Shown here in pieces: positions 1 to 6,926 of a stretch of DNA of 64,000 nucleotides; positions within the stretch are counted from its first letter, which is position 1; each line of letters starts with the position of its first letter. Location: contig CAMXWF010000001.1 of the NCBI GenBank assembly GCA_947252645.1, forward strand, positions 62,001 through 126,000, read 5' to 3'. Under the pieces are notes generated by a model. It was given only the letters and a program-made list of their open reading frames with translations. It made no database searches and was not told the origin of the DNA. This DNA comes from an uncultured Bacteroidia bacterium (GTDB lineage Bacteria; Bacteroidota; Bacteroidia; Bacteroidales; CAJPTX01). Position numbers and translations under genes: made by a program.

Positions 1-317
1 CCGAACAAGCGAAAACTAGCCCTAAGCTGGGCATGGTGATGGACTTTGGGCTGCTCAAGCAGATTGTCCAAGAGCAAATAGTCAGCCGATTCGACCATAG
101 CTTGGTGATCCGTGGCGACCAGGCCGCTTCGCTGCACGCCCTGGCGGAGCGCTTCCGGGTAGTGGAGCTCGGCTTCCAGCCCACCTGCGAGAACATGTTG
201 GCCTGGATGGCCGATCGCCTTGTGGCAGCCTTACCCCCGAGCGTAACGCTTGTGCGGCTGCGCCTCTACGAAACGCAGAAGAACTACGCCGAGTGGTGCG
301 CAGAGGACAACGGCTAG
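1..317 (+). CDS. queD: 6-carboxytetrahydropterin synthase (QueD/PTPS family), 5'-truncated by window
   Basis: The reading frame is open from base 3, so the N-terminus lies outside the window and about 105 residues are visible. The C-terminal half of a 6-pyruvoyl-tetrahydropterin synthase/QueD fold is recognisable: GMVMDFGLLK, then the FDH motif (catalytic Asp-His pair in RFDHSLV), then the family's closing motif RLYETQKNYAEW, whose Glu anchors the pterin ring. In the family this enzyme makes 6-carboxy-5,6,7,8-tetrahydropterin for queuosine/7-deazaguanine synthesis. The zinc-binding histidines lie upstream and cannot be checked. It converges on eno and shares a bidirectional terminator with it. 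Confidence 0.85.
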   Translation, partial: EQAKTSPKLGMVMDFGLLKQIVQEQIVSRFDHSLVIRGDQAASLHALAERFRVVELGFQPTCENMLAWMADRLVAALPPSVTLVRLRLYETQKNYAEWCAEDNG

Positions 318-338
318 CTTCCTCCCCCCATACGCCAA

Positions 339-369
339 AAGCCCCCAGGCCGATAGGCCTAGGGGCTTA
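339..369. terminator. Bidirectional intrinsic terminator between queD and eno
   Basis: A 13-bp stem with one G-T wobble and a GATA loop, arms 339-351 and 357-369 (approximately). It lies between two convergent genes and ends in AAGCCCC/GGGGCTT, so either strand can form it. Confidence 0.75.
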
Positions 370-389
370 AGCGTAGCTATGCGCTTGCG

Positions 390-1679
390 CTAGTAGCGCA
401 GCGTCCGGAAGTCCTTCCCAGGATACACCGCAGCCTTCCCGAGCCTCTCCTCAATGCGCAGGAGCTGGTTGTACTTGGCGATGCGATCCGTGCGCGACAG
501 GGAGCCCGTTTTTATCTGGCCCGTAGAGAGCGCCACCGCGAGGTCGGCAATGGTGGTGTCCTCGGTCTCTCCAGAGCGGTGGCTGATGACTGAGGTCATG
601 CCGTTGATGTCGGCCAGCCGGACAGCATCAACCGTCTCGGTGAGTGTGCCGATCTGATTGACTTTGATGAGGATAGAGTTGGCCACATGGCGCTCTATGC
701 CCATCTTGAGTCGCTTGACGTTGGTGACAAAGAGGTCATCTCCCACCAGCTGCACGCGGTCTCCTAGCTCCTTGGTCAGTAGGGCCCAGCCATCCCAGTC
801 GTCCTCTTGGAGCCCGTCCTCTATGCTGACGATCGGGTAGGCCGCAACGAGTTTTTCTAGGTACTTGACCATCTGGGCGGAGGTCAGGTCCTCGTTGGTC
901 GAGCCAAAATGGTAGATCTTCCTTTTCTCATCGTAGAACTCTGAGGCGGCGGCATCGATGGCGAACACGATGTCCTTTCCAGGCTTGTAGCCAGCCTTTT
1001 CCACGGCCTCGATGATGGTATCCAGCACGGCCTCATGGGTGGGCAGGTTGGGCGCAAAGCCCCCCTCATCGCCCACGTTGGTGGACTGTTTTTTGCCTTT
1101 TAGGACACTCTTGAGCGTATGGAACACGTTGGCCCCCATGTGGAGGGCTTCGTGGAAGCTATCGGCCCCCACGGGCATGATCATGAACTCCTGGAAGTCG
1201 ATCGGGTTGTCGGCGTGCTGCCCACCGTTGAGGATGTTCATCATGGGCACCGGGAGGATGTGCGCATTGGGCCCCCCGATGTACTGGTAGAGCTCCAGGC
1301 CCTGGGCGTTGGCCGCCGCACGGGCCGCCGCCAGCGAGACCCCCAGGATGGCGTTGGCCCCTAGGCGCCCCTTGTTCTCTGTGCCGTCTAGGGCTATCAT
1401 TCGCTGGTCGATTTCCCGCTGTGCGCATACGCAGGCCCCACGCAGTGCCTCGTTGAGCTCTCCATTGACGTGCGCCACGGCTTTCCCTACGCTCTTGCCC
1501 TGGAATTGGCGCGGGTCGCCATCGCGTAGCTCAACGGCCTCATGCACCCCCGTTGACGCCCCGCTGGGCACGATGGCCCGCCCTACGTTGTTGTCTTCGG
1601 TCTGAATTTCTACTTCCACTGTCGGGTTGCCGCGCGAGTCCAGGACCTGGCGTCCGTGTACGGAGATTATTCTTGGCAT
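390..1679 (-). CDS. eno: Enolase (phosphopyruvate hydratase)
   Basis: 429 residues, the usual bacterial length. Catalyses 2-phosphoglycerate to phosphoenolpyruvate in cytoplasmic glycolysis. N-terminal HGRQVLDSRGNPTVEVE and the flexible loop VPSGASTGVHEA (about residues 37-48) are canonical. The Mg2+ ligands lie in FAIDAAASEFY, PIVSIEDGL and LVGDDLFVTN; the signature ISHRSGETEDT is near residue 365, with the catalytic Lys in ILIKVNQIGT. The ATG start at 1679 matches the family N-terminus. No neighbouring gene is co-oriented, and a good promoter lies just upstream, so it is probably monocistronic. Confidence 0.98.
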   Translation of the reverse strand: MPRIISVHGRQVLDSRGNPTVEVEIQTEDNNVGRAIVPSGASTGVHEAVELRDGDPRQFQGKSVGKAVAHVNGELNEALRGACVCAQREIDQRMIALDGTENKGRLGANAILGVSLAAARAAANAQGLELYQYIGGPNAHILPVPMMNILNGGQHADNPIDFQEFMIMPVGADSFHEALHMGANVFHTLKSVLKGKKQSTNVGDEGGFAPNLPTHEAVLDTIIEAVEKAGYKPGKDIVFAIDAAASEFYDEKRKIYHFGSTNEDLTSAQMVKYLEKLVAAYPIVSIEDGLQEDDWDGWALLTKELGDRVQLVGDDLFVTNVKRLKMGIERHVANSILIKVNQIGTLTETVDAVRLADINGMTSVISHRSGETEDTTIADLAVALSTGQIKTGSLSRTDRIAKYNQLLRIEERLGKAAVYPGKDFRTLRY

Positions 1680-1723
1680 TGCGTTGTAGTTTCTGCTATG
1701 GGCTCTAACCGCTAGAGTCAGCG

Positions 1724-1752
1724 CAAAGTTAAGAGTTCCGCGCTACTTTCAA
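1724..1752 (-). promoter_or_regulatory. Bacteroidota-type promoter of eno
   Basis: On the minus strand a TTG (1752-1750) is followed after 18 nt by TAACTTTG (1731-1724), matching the primary sigma consensus of this phylum (-33 TTG, -7 TAnnTTTG). The box ends about 45 nt before the eno ATG. Confidence 0.65.
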
Positions 1753-1831
1753 CGCCGCACGTAAGTACTATAATACAATAATTGCTTAACTTGCGCAGTC
1801 ATTGTCCTACATTAACCTATTACAAATAACC

Positions 1832-3601
1832 ATGGTATTTGCATTGGGGGATTTGAAGCTGGCTACCAAGCTCAGGCTCATGAGTACGCTCTATATCGTT
1901 GGACTATTGGCTGTTGCCGCTATCGGTATGGGCGTGGCAGTGAAACTTCATAGCGCCATCGATATGGCTGTCGACTCAGCTAAAGCTGCCCTCTCTATGG
2001 GCGACGTGGGGTATGCAATCAACGCGCCGGCGCACACGAGCAGCGAATTTGAGCAGAATAGCAAGCTCATGAAGTCTGCTTGCGACCGGTTGCAGTCGAC
2101 TCTAGGTGACTACTTGGTCCATGCCAAGGGGTCGCCCTTGAGCGTACGCATACGTCCGTTTGCCGATAGCGTGGTGGCCCTACAGGGCCATATCGAGCGC
2201 TACACCCAGAGCATGGCCCAGCAGCGGGAGTCCATGGATCAGCTTAAGGTCTACGGCCAGCAGATGGAGCAGCTGCTAGGCCGGCCTCGCACGCTGCACA
2301 ATATCACCGAGGGCAACGTGCAGGTACTCCTGGCCAAGGCGGTGATCGATTGGTCTCGCAGCGTTACCGCCAACCTCCTCTACGATGACAGTGGTGACCA
2401 GGCCCAGCTCGCACGGGTAGCCGATACGCTCTCCTACGTTCTATCGCTGCCCCAGGTGGCCTCCCTGCCATCGCTCACCGAGAGCATCGGGGGCTACCAG
2501 AAGACGCTCCGGGATATCGTCAGTACACTCGGCCCCACCGTGTCGGCCTTCCAGACGCTCCAAGCATCGCTGGCCGGGCTGAACACACAGTACGATGAAC
2601 TCTATACTTTCAGCGAGGGTATCCTGGGTAAGCTCATGCAGGCCATCTATTGGTTCATTGCGGTGCTGTCACTGATTATTATTGCCTTCGATGTTTGGCT
2701 GGCCTATAACCTTGCCAATAATATCAAAAGGCCGATTGCCCTGGGGAGTGATTTGGTAAAAAAGATTGCGGAGGGGGATCTGCGCAAGGATTCCGATGAT
2801 GGGCACGGGGCCCTACAGCACCGCAAAGACGAGCTCGGGCAGATGCTGCTACACCTGGAGGATCTGCGCAACAAGATGGCCGATGTCATATTGTCGGTGA
2901 CTGGTGTGGCGAAGGAGCTTCTCGCAGCAAGCGGCGTGGTGTTGGACTCGTCGCGTAGGCTCGCCGATGGGGCCAATAGCCAGGCGGCTTCGGCCGAGGA
3001 GGCCTCCAGTACCATGGAGGAAATGGCCGCTTCCATCACCCGCAATGCCGATAATGCGGCTAGCTCGCAGGGGGTGGCCCAGGAGAGCCTGAAGGGCCTC
3101 AAGTCCATCGTCTCCACCGGCGAGGAGGCCATCTCGAGCGTTCGCAACATCTCCTCCAGGGTCAACGTGATAGGCGAGATAGCGCAGCAGACGAACATCC
3201 TTGCACTCAATGCGGCCGTGGAGGCTGCCCGCGCCGGTGAATACGGTCGGGGCTTCGCCGTGGTGGCGGCGGAGGTGCGCAAGCTGGCTGAGAGCAGCAG
3301 TAAGGCCTCCGAGGAGATCGTGGGGCTTTCGGCCAAAGCTCTAAGCCTCAATGAGAACAACGGTAGGGTGCTAGCGGAGATCGTCCCCAAGGTCTCGCAG
3401 GCCATCAATGCGCTCAATGAAGTCTCCGCTGCCACACTGGAGCAGAATACCGGCGTAGAGCAGGTCAACACCTCCGTGCAGAATCTCAGCGACATCGCCC
3501 AGCAGAATGCCGTGAGCAGCCAGCATCTCAACGAGGATGCCAAGAAGCTCGAGGACCAGTCCAATAAGCTGATCCAGACCATTAGCTTCTTCAAGTTCTA
3601 A
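1832..3601 (+). CDS. Methyl-accepting chemotaxis protein, two-TM type with periplasmic sensor
   Basis: 589 residues from the ATG at 1832; an in-frame TTG at 1802 would add ten unconvincing residues. TM1 is at about residues 17-39. A helical periplasmic region without cysteines follows to about 268. TM2 (YWFIAVLSLIIIAFDVWL) is near 272-293, then a HAMP region, then a long coiled-coil signalling domain. The hairpin tip that contacts CheA/CheW is clear near residue 448 (EIAQQTNILALNAAVEAARA). Glu/Gln/Ala-rich helices flank it, as expected for methylation sites. The periplasmic part resembles four-helix-bundle sensors, but its ligand cannot be told. No che genes are in the window. The C-terminus (TISFFKF) has no CheR-docking pentapeptide. 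Confidence 0.93.
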   Translation: MVFALGDLKLATKLRLMSTLYIVGLLAVAAIGMGVAVKLHSAIDMAVDSAKAALSMGDVGYAINAPAHTSSEFEQNSKLMKSACDRLQSTLGDYLVHAKGSPLSVRIRPFADSVVALQGHIERYTQSMAQQRESMDQLKVYGQQMEQLLGRPRTLHNITEGNVQVLLAKAVIDWSRSVTANLLYDDSGDQAQLARVADTLSYVLSLPQVASLPSLTESIGGYQKTLRDIVSTLGPTVSAFQTLQASLAGLNTQYDELYTFSEGILGKLMQAIYWFIAVLSLIIIAFDVWLAYNLANNIKRPIALGSDLVKKIAEGDLRKDSDDGHGALQHRKDELGQMLLHLEDLRNKMADVILSVTGVAKELLAASGVVLDSSRRLADGANSQAASAEEASSTMEEMAASITRNADNAASSQGVAQESLKGLKSIVSTGEEAISSVRNISSRVNVIGEIAQQTNILALNAAVEAARAGEYGRGFAVVAAEVRKLAESSSKASEEIVGLSAKALSLNENNGRVLAEIVPKVSQAINALNEVSAATLEQNTGVEQVNTSVQNLSDIAQQNAVSSQHLNEDAKKLEDQSNKLIQTISFFKF

Positions 3602-3716
3602 GGATGCCCCTTCTCCGTACCTTCTTCGCTAATTAATCGTAAATGAGCGGCGTAGGTACGGCGTTGGTACGGTGTGGGACTGTGCGCATTTTGGGGAGAG
3701 TCGCCCTTCCAGGGGA

Positions 3717-3748
3717 TTTGGCGGTTAGTAGAAAAGACACTACCTTTG
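3717..3748 (+). promoter_or_regulatory. Promoter of the tRNA-Leu pair
   Basis: TTTG (3717-3720), a 20-nt spacer, then TACCTTTG (3741-3748), an exact match to the Bacteroidota -33/-7 pattern. The first tRNA begins 21 nt after the -7 box. Confidence 0.75.
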
Positions 3749-3769
3749 CGCTCGGCTTCGGGGTGGATT

Positions 3770-3856
3770 GCCCAGGTGGCGGAACTGGTAGACGCGCTAG
3801 TTTCAGGGACTAGTAACAGCAATGTTGTGCAGGTTCGATTCCTGTTCTGGGCACCA
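3770..3856 (+). tRNA. tRNA-Leu (anticodon CAG), CCA encoded
   Basis: Class II cloverleaf. The acceptor stem GCCCAGG pairs with TCTGGGC. The anticodon stem CTAGT/ACTAG encloses the loop TTCAGGG, giving anticodon CAG (reads CTG). It has a long variable arm and the T-arm GGTTCGATTCC. Discriminator A is followed by a genomically encoded CCA (3854-3856). Confidence 0.95.
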
Positions 3857-3878
3857 GAGAGCATTCCGAAGCCGTGAG

Positions 3879-3963
3879 GCCCAGGTGGTGGAATTGGTAG
3901 ACACGCCAGCTTGAGGGGCTGGTGCCCGTTTAGGGCATGCAAGTTCGACTCTTGTCTTGGGCA
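3879..3963 (+). tRNA. tRNA-Leu (anticodon GAG), CCA not encoded
   Basis: Class II tRNA 22 bp after the first, with the same acceptor sequence GCCCAGG. The anticodon stem CCAGC/GCTGG encloses TTGAGGG, giving GAG (reads CTC/CTT). The variable arm is long and the T-arm is AGTTCGACT. After discriminator A (3963) the genome reads CAGG rather than CCA, so CCA must be added by nucleotidyltransferase. Confidence 0.94.
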
Positions 3964-3997
3964 CAGGCCGCGCGGAGAATGCTCCGGGCGGCCTGTT
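3964..3997 (+). terminator. Terminator of the tRNA-Leu operon
   Basis: A hairpin with about 14-bp arms and one mismatch around an AATG loop (3964-3994), followed by TTT. It starts immediately after the second tRNA. Confidence 0.7.
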
Positions 3998-4107
3998 TCT
4001 ATGCGTTGTCGCCGGCGGGCCCTATCGCTGCCATGGGCTCCGTGGGTTGGGGCACTCTGTTGCGCACGGCGCGCAGTGGCCATGAACAAGCACTTTTCCT
4101 TTTTCGC

Positions 4108-4115
4108 TACCTTCG
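4108..4115 (+). promoter_or_regulatory. Possible -7 box for prfA
   Basis: TACCTTCG, one mismatch from TAnnTTTG, lies 30 nt before the prfA ATG. No clear -33 TTG is at the right distance, so this is tentative. Confidence 0.35.
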
Positions 4116-4145
4116 CGGCGGGGTTCGAGGTTGACGGGGGACGGT

Positions 4146-5231
4146 ATGGATCAGCAAGGATTGCTAGGGAAGCTAGACCAGATAAAAGGCCGGTATCAGG
4201 AGGTGCAGCAGCAGCTAGCGCAGCCCGATGCCATGCAGGATATGAAGCGCTTTGTGGCGCTCAATAAGGAGTATAAGGACCTTGGGCCCGTGGTAGCAGC
4301 GCATGACCGTTACGCTGATCTACTGAGTAATCTAGACAATGCGAAGCAGATGGCTGCGCATGAGGCCGATGAGGAGCTACGGGCCATGGCCAAGGAGGAG
4401 CTGGAAGCCCTGGAAGCGCAGGTGTCCCCCCTGGAAGAGGAGATAAAACTGCTCTTGCTCCCCTCCGATCCCCAAGACGAGAAGAACGCAATAGTTGAGG
4501 TGCGGGCGGGCACTGGGGGCGACGAGGCCTGCATCTTTGCGGGCGATCTCTTCCGAATGTATGGGCATTTTGCAGAGCTCAATGGATGGAAGCTTGAGGT
4601 GAGCGACCAGAGCGAGGGCACGGCGGGGGGCTACAAGGAGATTGTGTTCTCGCTGAGCGGCCAGGGGGTCTACGGGGTGATGAAGTATGAGTCGGGGGTT
4701 CATAGAGTCCAGCGCGTGCCGCAGACCGAGACACAGGGGCGCATCCATACGAGTGCAGCCTCGGTGGTGGTTCTACCCGAGGCCGAAGAGTTTGACGTTG
4801 AGCTGAAGATGGAGGACATCCGCAAGGACACCTACTGCTCTTCGGGCCCTGGCGGACAAAGCGTCAACACCACCTATTCGGCCGTGCGCCTGACCCATGT
4901 CCCCACGGGGATTGTGGTGCAGTGCCAAGACCAGAAGTCGCAGATAAAGAACTACGAGAAGGCGCTCATAGAGCTCCGTTCGCGCCTGTACAACATAGAG
5001 TACCAGGCGTACCTGGACTCCGTGGCGAGCAAGCGCAAAACGATGGTTTCTACTGGCGATCGATCGGCCAAGATCCGCACCTACAATTACCCCCAGGGGC
5101 GCGTGACGGACCATCGGATCAACTTTACGGTGCATGATTTGCCCTCTGTGCTGAACGGCGCATTGCAGCCCATTATCGACCAATTGCAAATTGCTGAGAA
5201 CGCTGCGCGCTTGCAGGCCAGCGGGATGTGA
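4146..5231 (+). CDS. prfA: Peptide chain release factor 1
   Basis: 361 residues from ATG 4146; the frame extends to a TTG at 4131, but ATG gives the normal N-terminus. It terminates translation at UAA/UAG. The catalytic GGQ is in SSGPGGQSVNT. The stop-codon-reading tripeptide, in the segment HRVQRVPQTETQGRIHTSA, is P-Q-T: the RF1 P-x-T type, not the RF2 SPF type. No programmed frameshift is present, again as in RF1. Its stop codon overlaps the start region of pyrF, suggesting co-transcription. Confidence 0.97.
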   Translation: MDQQGLLGKLDQIKGRYQEVQQQLAQPDAMQDMKRFVALNKEYKDLGPVVAAHDRYADLLSNLDNAKQMAAHEADEELRAMAKEELEALEAQVSPLEEEIKLLLLPSDPQDEKNAIVEVRAGTGGDEACIFAGDLFRMYGHFAELNGWKLEVSDQSEGTAGGYKEIVFSLSGQGVYGVMKYESGVHRVQRVPQTETQGRIHTSAASVVVLPEAEEFDVELKMEDIRKDTYCSSGPGGQSVNTTYSAVRLTHVPTGIVVQCQDQKSQIKNYEKALIELRSRLYNIEYQAYLDSVASKRKTMVSTGDRSAKIRTYNYPQGRVTDHRINFTVHDLPSVLNGALQPIIDQLQIAENAARLQASGM

Positions 5232-5239
5232 TCGCGAAC

Positions 5240-6073
5240 ATGACGTACCAACAACTGCAGGAGACCATCGTACGCAAACGCTCCTTCCTGTGCGTGGGGC
5301 TCGACACCGAGTTGCGGAAATTGCCGTTGTCGTTGGCCTCTTCACGGGATGCCGTTTTCCGCTTCAACCGCGCCATCATCGATGCCACGGCCGATTTGGC
5401 CATAGCCTTTAAGCCCAACCTGGCCTTCTACGAGGTGCAGGGCTGGCAGGGCTGGCAGGATCTGGCTCGGACTGTGGACTACATCAAAAAGCACTACCCC
5501 GATGTATTGACCATAGCCGATGGCAAGCGGGGCGATATTGCCAACACGGCATCCATGTACGCGCAGAGCCTATTTGCCTCCATGGGCTTCGATGCGGTCA
5601 CAGTGGCGCCCTACATGGGGCGCGATGCCGTGCAGCCCTTTCTAGAGTACCAAGATCGCTGGGCCATCCTGCTGGCGGCTACGAGCAATGAGTCGGGGCG
5701 GGAGTTCCAGATGCTCCCCATCGGGGATGGGACATCGGTACTGTTTGAGAAGGTGCTGCAAATATCGCGCCATTGGGGGCATGAGGGGAATATGATGTAT
5801 GTGGTGGGCGCCACGCATCCCGAGCTCCTGCGCCGCGTGCGTAAGATCGTCCCGCGCCATTTCTTGCTGGTGCCCGGCGTGGGGCAGCAGGGCGGAGATC
5901 TGTCGGAGGTGATAAAGTATGGGTTGGCGGATAATTGCGGTTTGATAGTCAATTCCTCGCGCGGCATACTCTACGCAAGTAGTGGGCCGGATTATGCGCA
6001 AGCTGCCCGCGCGAAGGCCTTGGGCATGCAGCAGGTCATGGCCCAGGCGCTCCAGGCGCGCGGGATAGTATGA
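5240..6073 (+). CDS. pyrF: Orotidine 5'-phosphate decarboxylase
   Basis: 277 residues from ATG 5240; GTG 5228 in the same frame overlaps the prfA stop and is less likely. Converts OMP to UMP in pyrimidine synthesis. VGLDTE near the N-terminus binds substrate, and the catalytic D-x-K-x-x-D tetrad is seen in ADGKRGDIANT. This is the longer, type 2 form of the enzyme common in Bacteroidota. VAPYMGRDAVQPF and the late GVGQQGGD and NSSRGILYA phosphate-binding loops are also typical. Coupled to prfA. Confidence 0.96.
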   Translation: MTYQQLQETIVRKRSFLCVGLDTELRKLPLSLASSRDAVFRFNRAIIDATADLAIAFKPNLAFYEVQGWQGWQDLARTVDYIKKHYPDVLTIADGKRGDIANTASMYAQSLFASMGFDAVTVAPYMGRDAVQPFLEYQDRWAILLAATSNESGREFQMLPIGDGTSVLFEKVLQISRHWGHEGNMMYVVGATHPELLRRVRKIVPRHFLLVPGVGQQGGDLSEVIKYGLADNCGLIVNSSRGILYASSGPDYAQAARAKALGMQQVMAQALQARGIV

Positions 6074-6096
6074 GCGCTGACTCCATGGGTCTGTTT

Positions 6097-6127
6097 TTGG
6101 CGACAGGTAGAGAAATACTTACCTTTG
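6097..6127 (+). promoter_or_regulatory. Promoter of rplU-rpmA
   Basis: TTG (6097-6099, inside a T-run), a 20-nt spacer, then TACCTTTG (6120-6127). Spacer length and -7 sequence are the same as at the tRNA-Leu promoter. The rplU ATG follows 36 nt later. Confidence 0.72.
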
Positions 6128-6163
6128 CCATTCGTGAATAGGAACAAAACGTACTAGATAGCC

Positions 6164-6475
6164 ATGTTCGCAGTTGTAGATATCGCCGGGCAGCAGTTCA
6201 AGGTGCAAGCCGATCAGAAGCTCTATGTGCATCGTTTGCAGGGGAATGTGGGGGATGAGGTGTCCTTCGACAAGGTACTGCTGCTCAACGATGAGGGGCA
6301 AGTGAAAATTGGGACTCCCACCGTGGAGTCGGCCCGGGTGAAGGCCACCATCCTCGATCACCTGAAGGACAAGAAGGTGATAGTGTTCAAGAAGCATCGG
6401 CGTGCGGGCTACCAGGTCAAGAAGGGCCATCGTCAGTGTTTGACGCAGGTGCAAATTAAGGCGATAGAGGCCTAG
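6164..6475 (+). CDS. rplU: 50S ribosomal protein L21
   Basis: 103 residues, standard length. The N-terminus FAVVDIAGQQFKVQADQKL and the C-terminal KKHRRAGYQVKKGHRQ are the rRNA-binding segments of L21. It is followed 20 bp later by rpmA, the universal L21-L27 gene pair, and a strong promoter precedes it. Confidence 0.98.
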   Translation: MFAVVDIAGQQFKVQADQKLYVHRLQGNVGDEVSFDKVLLLNDEGQVKIGTPTVESARVKATILDHLKDKKVIVFKKHRRAGYQVKKGHRQCLTQVQIKAIEA

Positions 6476-6495
6476 GGCCAAAAGCGAGATATATC

Positions 6496-6768
6496 ATGGC
6501 ACATAAGAAGGGTGTTGGGAGTTCTAGGAATGGCCGTGACTCCCATAGTAAGCGGCTCGGCGTTAAGCTCTTTGGCGGTCAACTTGCCAAAGCAGGGAAT
6601 ATCATCGTGCGTCAGCGCGGCACCGTGCACTATCCCGGCGAGGGAGTAGGCATGGGGAAGGATCACACGCTGTTTGCGCTGATACCGGGCTACGTGAAGT
6701 TCCAGCGGAAGCGCAACGATCGCTCCTACGTTTCGATTCTACCGTTAGAGTCCAGCCCCGAGGCCTAG
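6496..6768 (+). CDS. rpmA: 50S ribosomal protein L27
   Basis: 90 residues. Starts MAHKKGVGSSRNGRDS with no N-terminal extension, so there is no Prp-cleaved leader of the Firmicutes type. The L27 signature GNIIVRQRGTVHYPGEGVG follows. The N-terminal tail reaches the peptidyl-transferase centre. Co-transcribed with rplU. A hairpin at 6801-6830 downstream (one mismatch, no T-run) may end the transcript. Confidence 0.98.
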   Translation: MAHKKGVGSSRNGRDSHSKRLGVKLFGGQLAKAGNIIVRQRGTVHYPGEGVGMGKDHTLFALIPGYVKFQRKRNDRSYVSILPLESSPEA

Positions 6769-6926
6769 GTGGCACTTGGGGCGTTGTAGTGCTCGGGATG
6801 GCGAAGCTTAGTGCGGGTGCTGAGCTTCGCAGTGGTGTCGTTGTGTGGCTGGAGGGCGAGGGGTATGCGGTGGCAAATGTTGTAGAAGGTGTAGGTTGGT
6901 GACGAACGATTGAGAAGGGATGGACT

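Noticed and set aside
3598..4089. 163-codon minus-strand ORF
   Set aside because: It is antisense to the two tRNA-Leu genes and their terminator; no protein-like features.
4131..5231. Release factor 2 with programmed frameshift
   Set aside because: The stop-reading motif is P-Q-T (RF1 type) and the frame is continuous.
6801..6830. Intrinsic terminator after rpmA
   Set aside because: The 11-bp stem has one mismatch and no T-run; kept only as a remark under rpmA.
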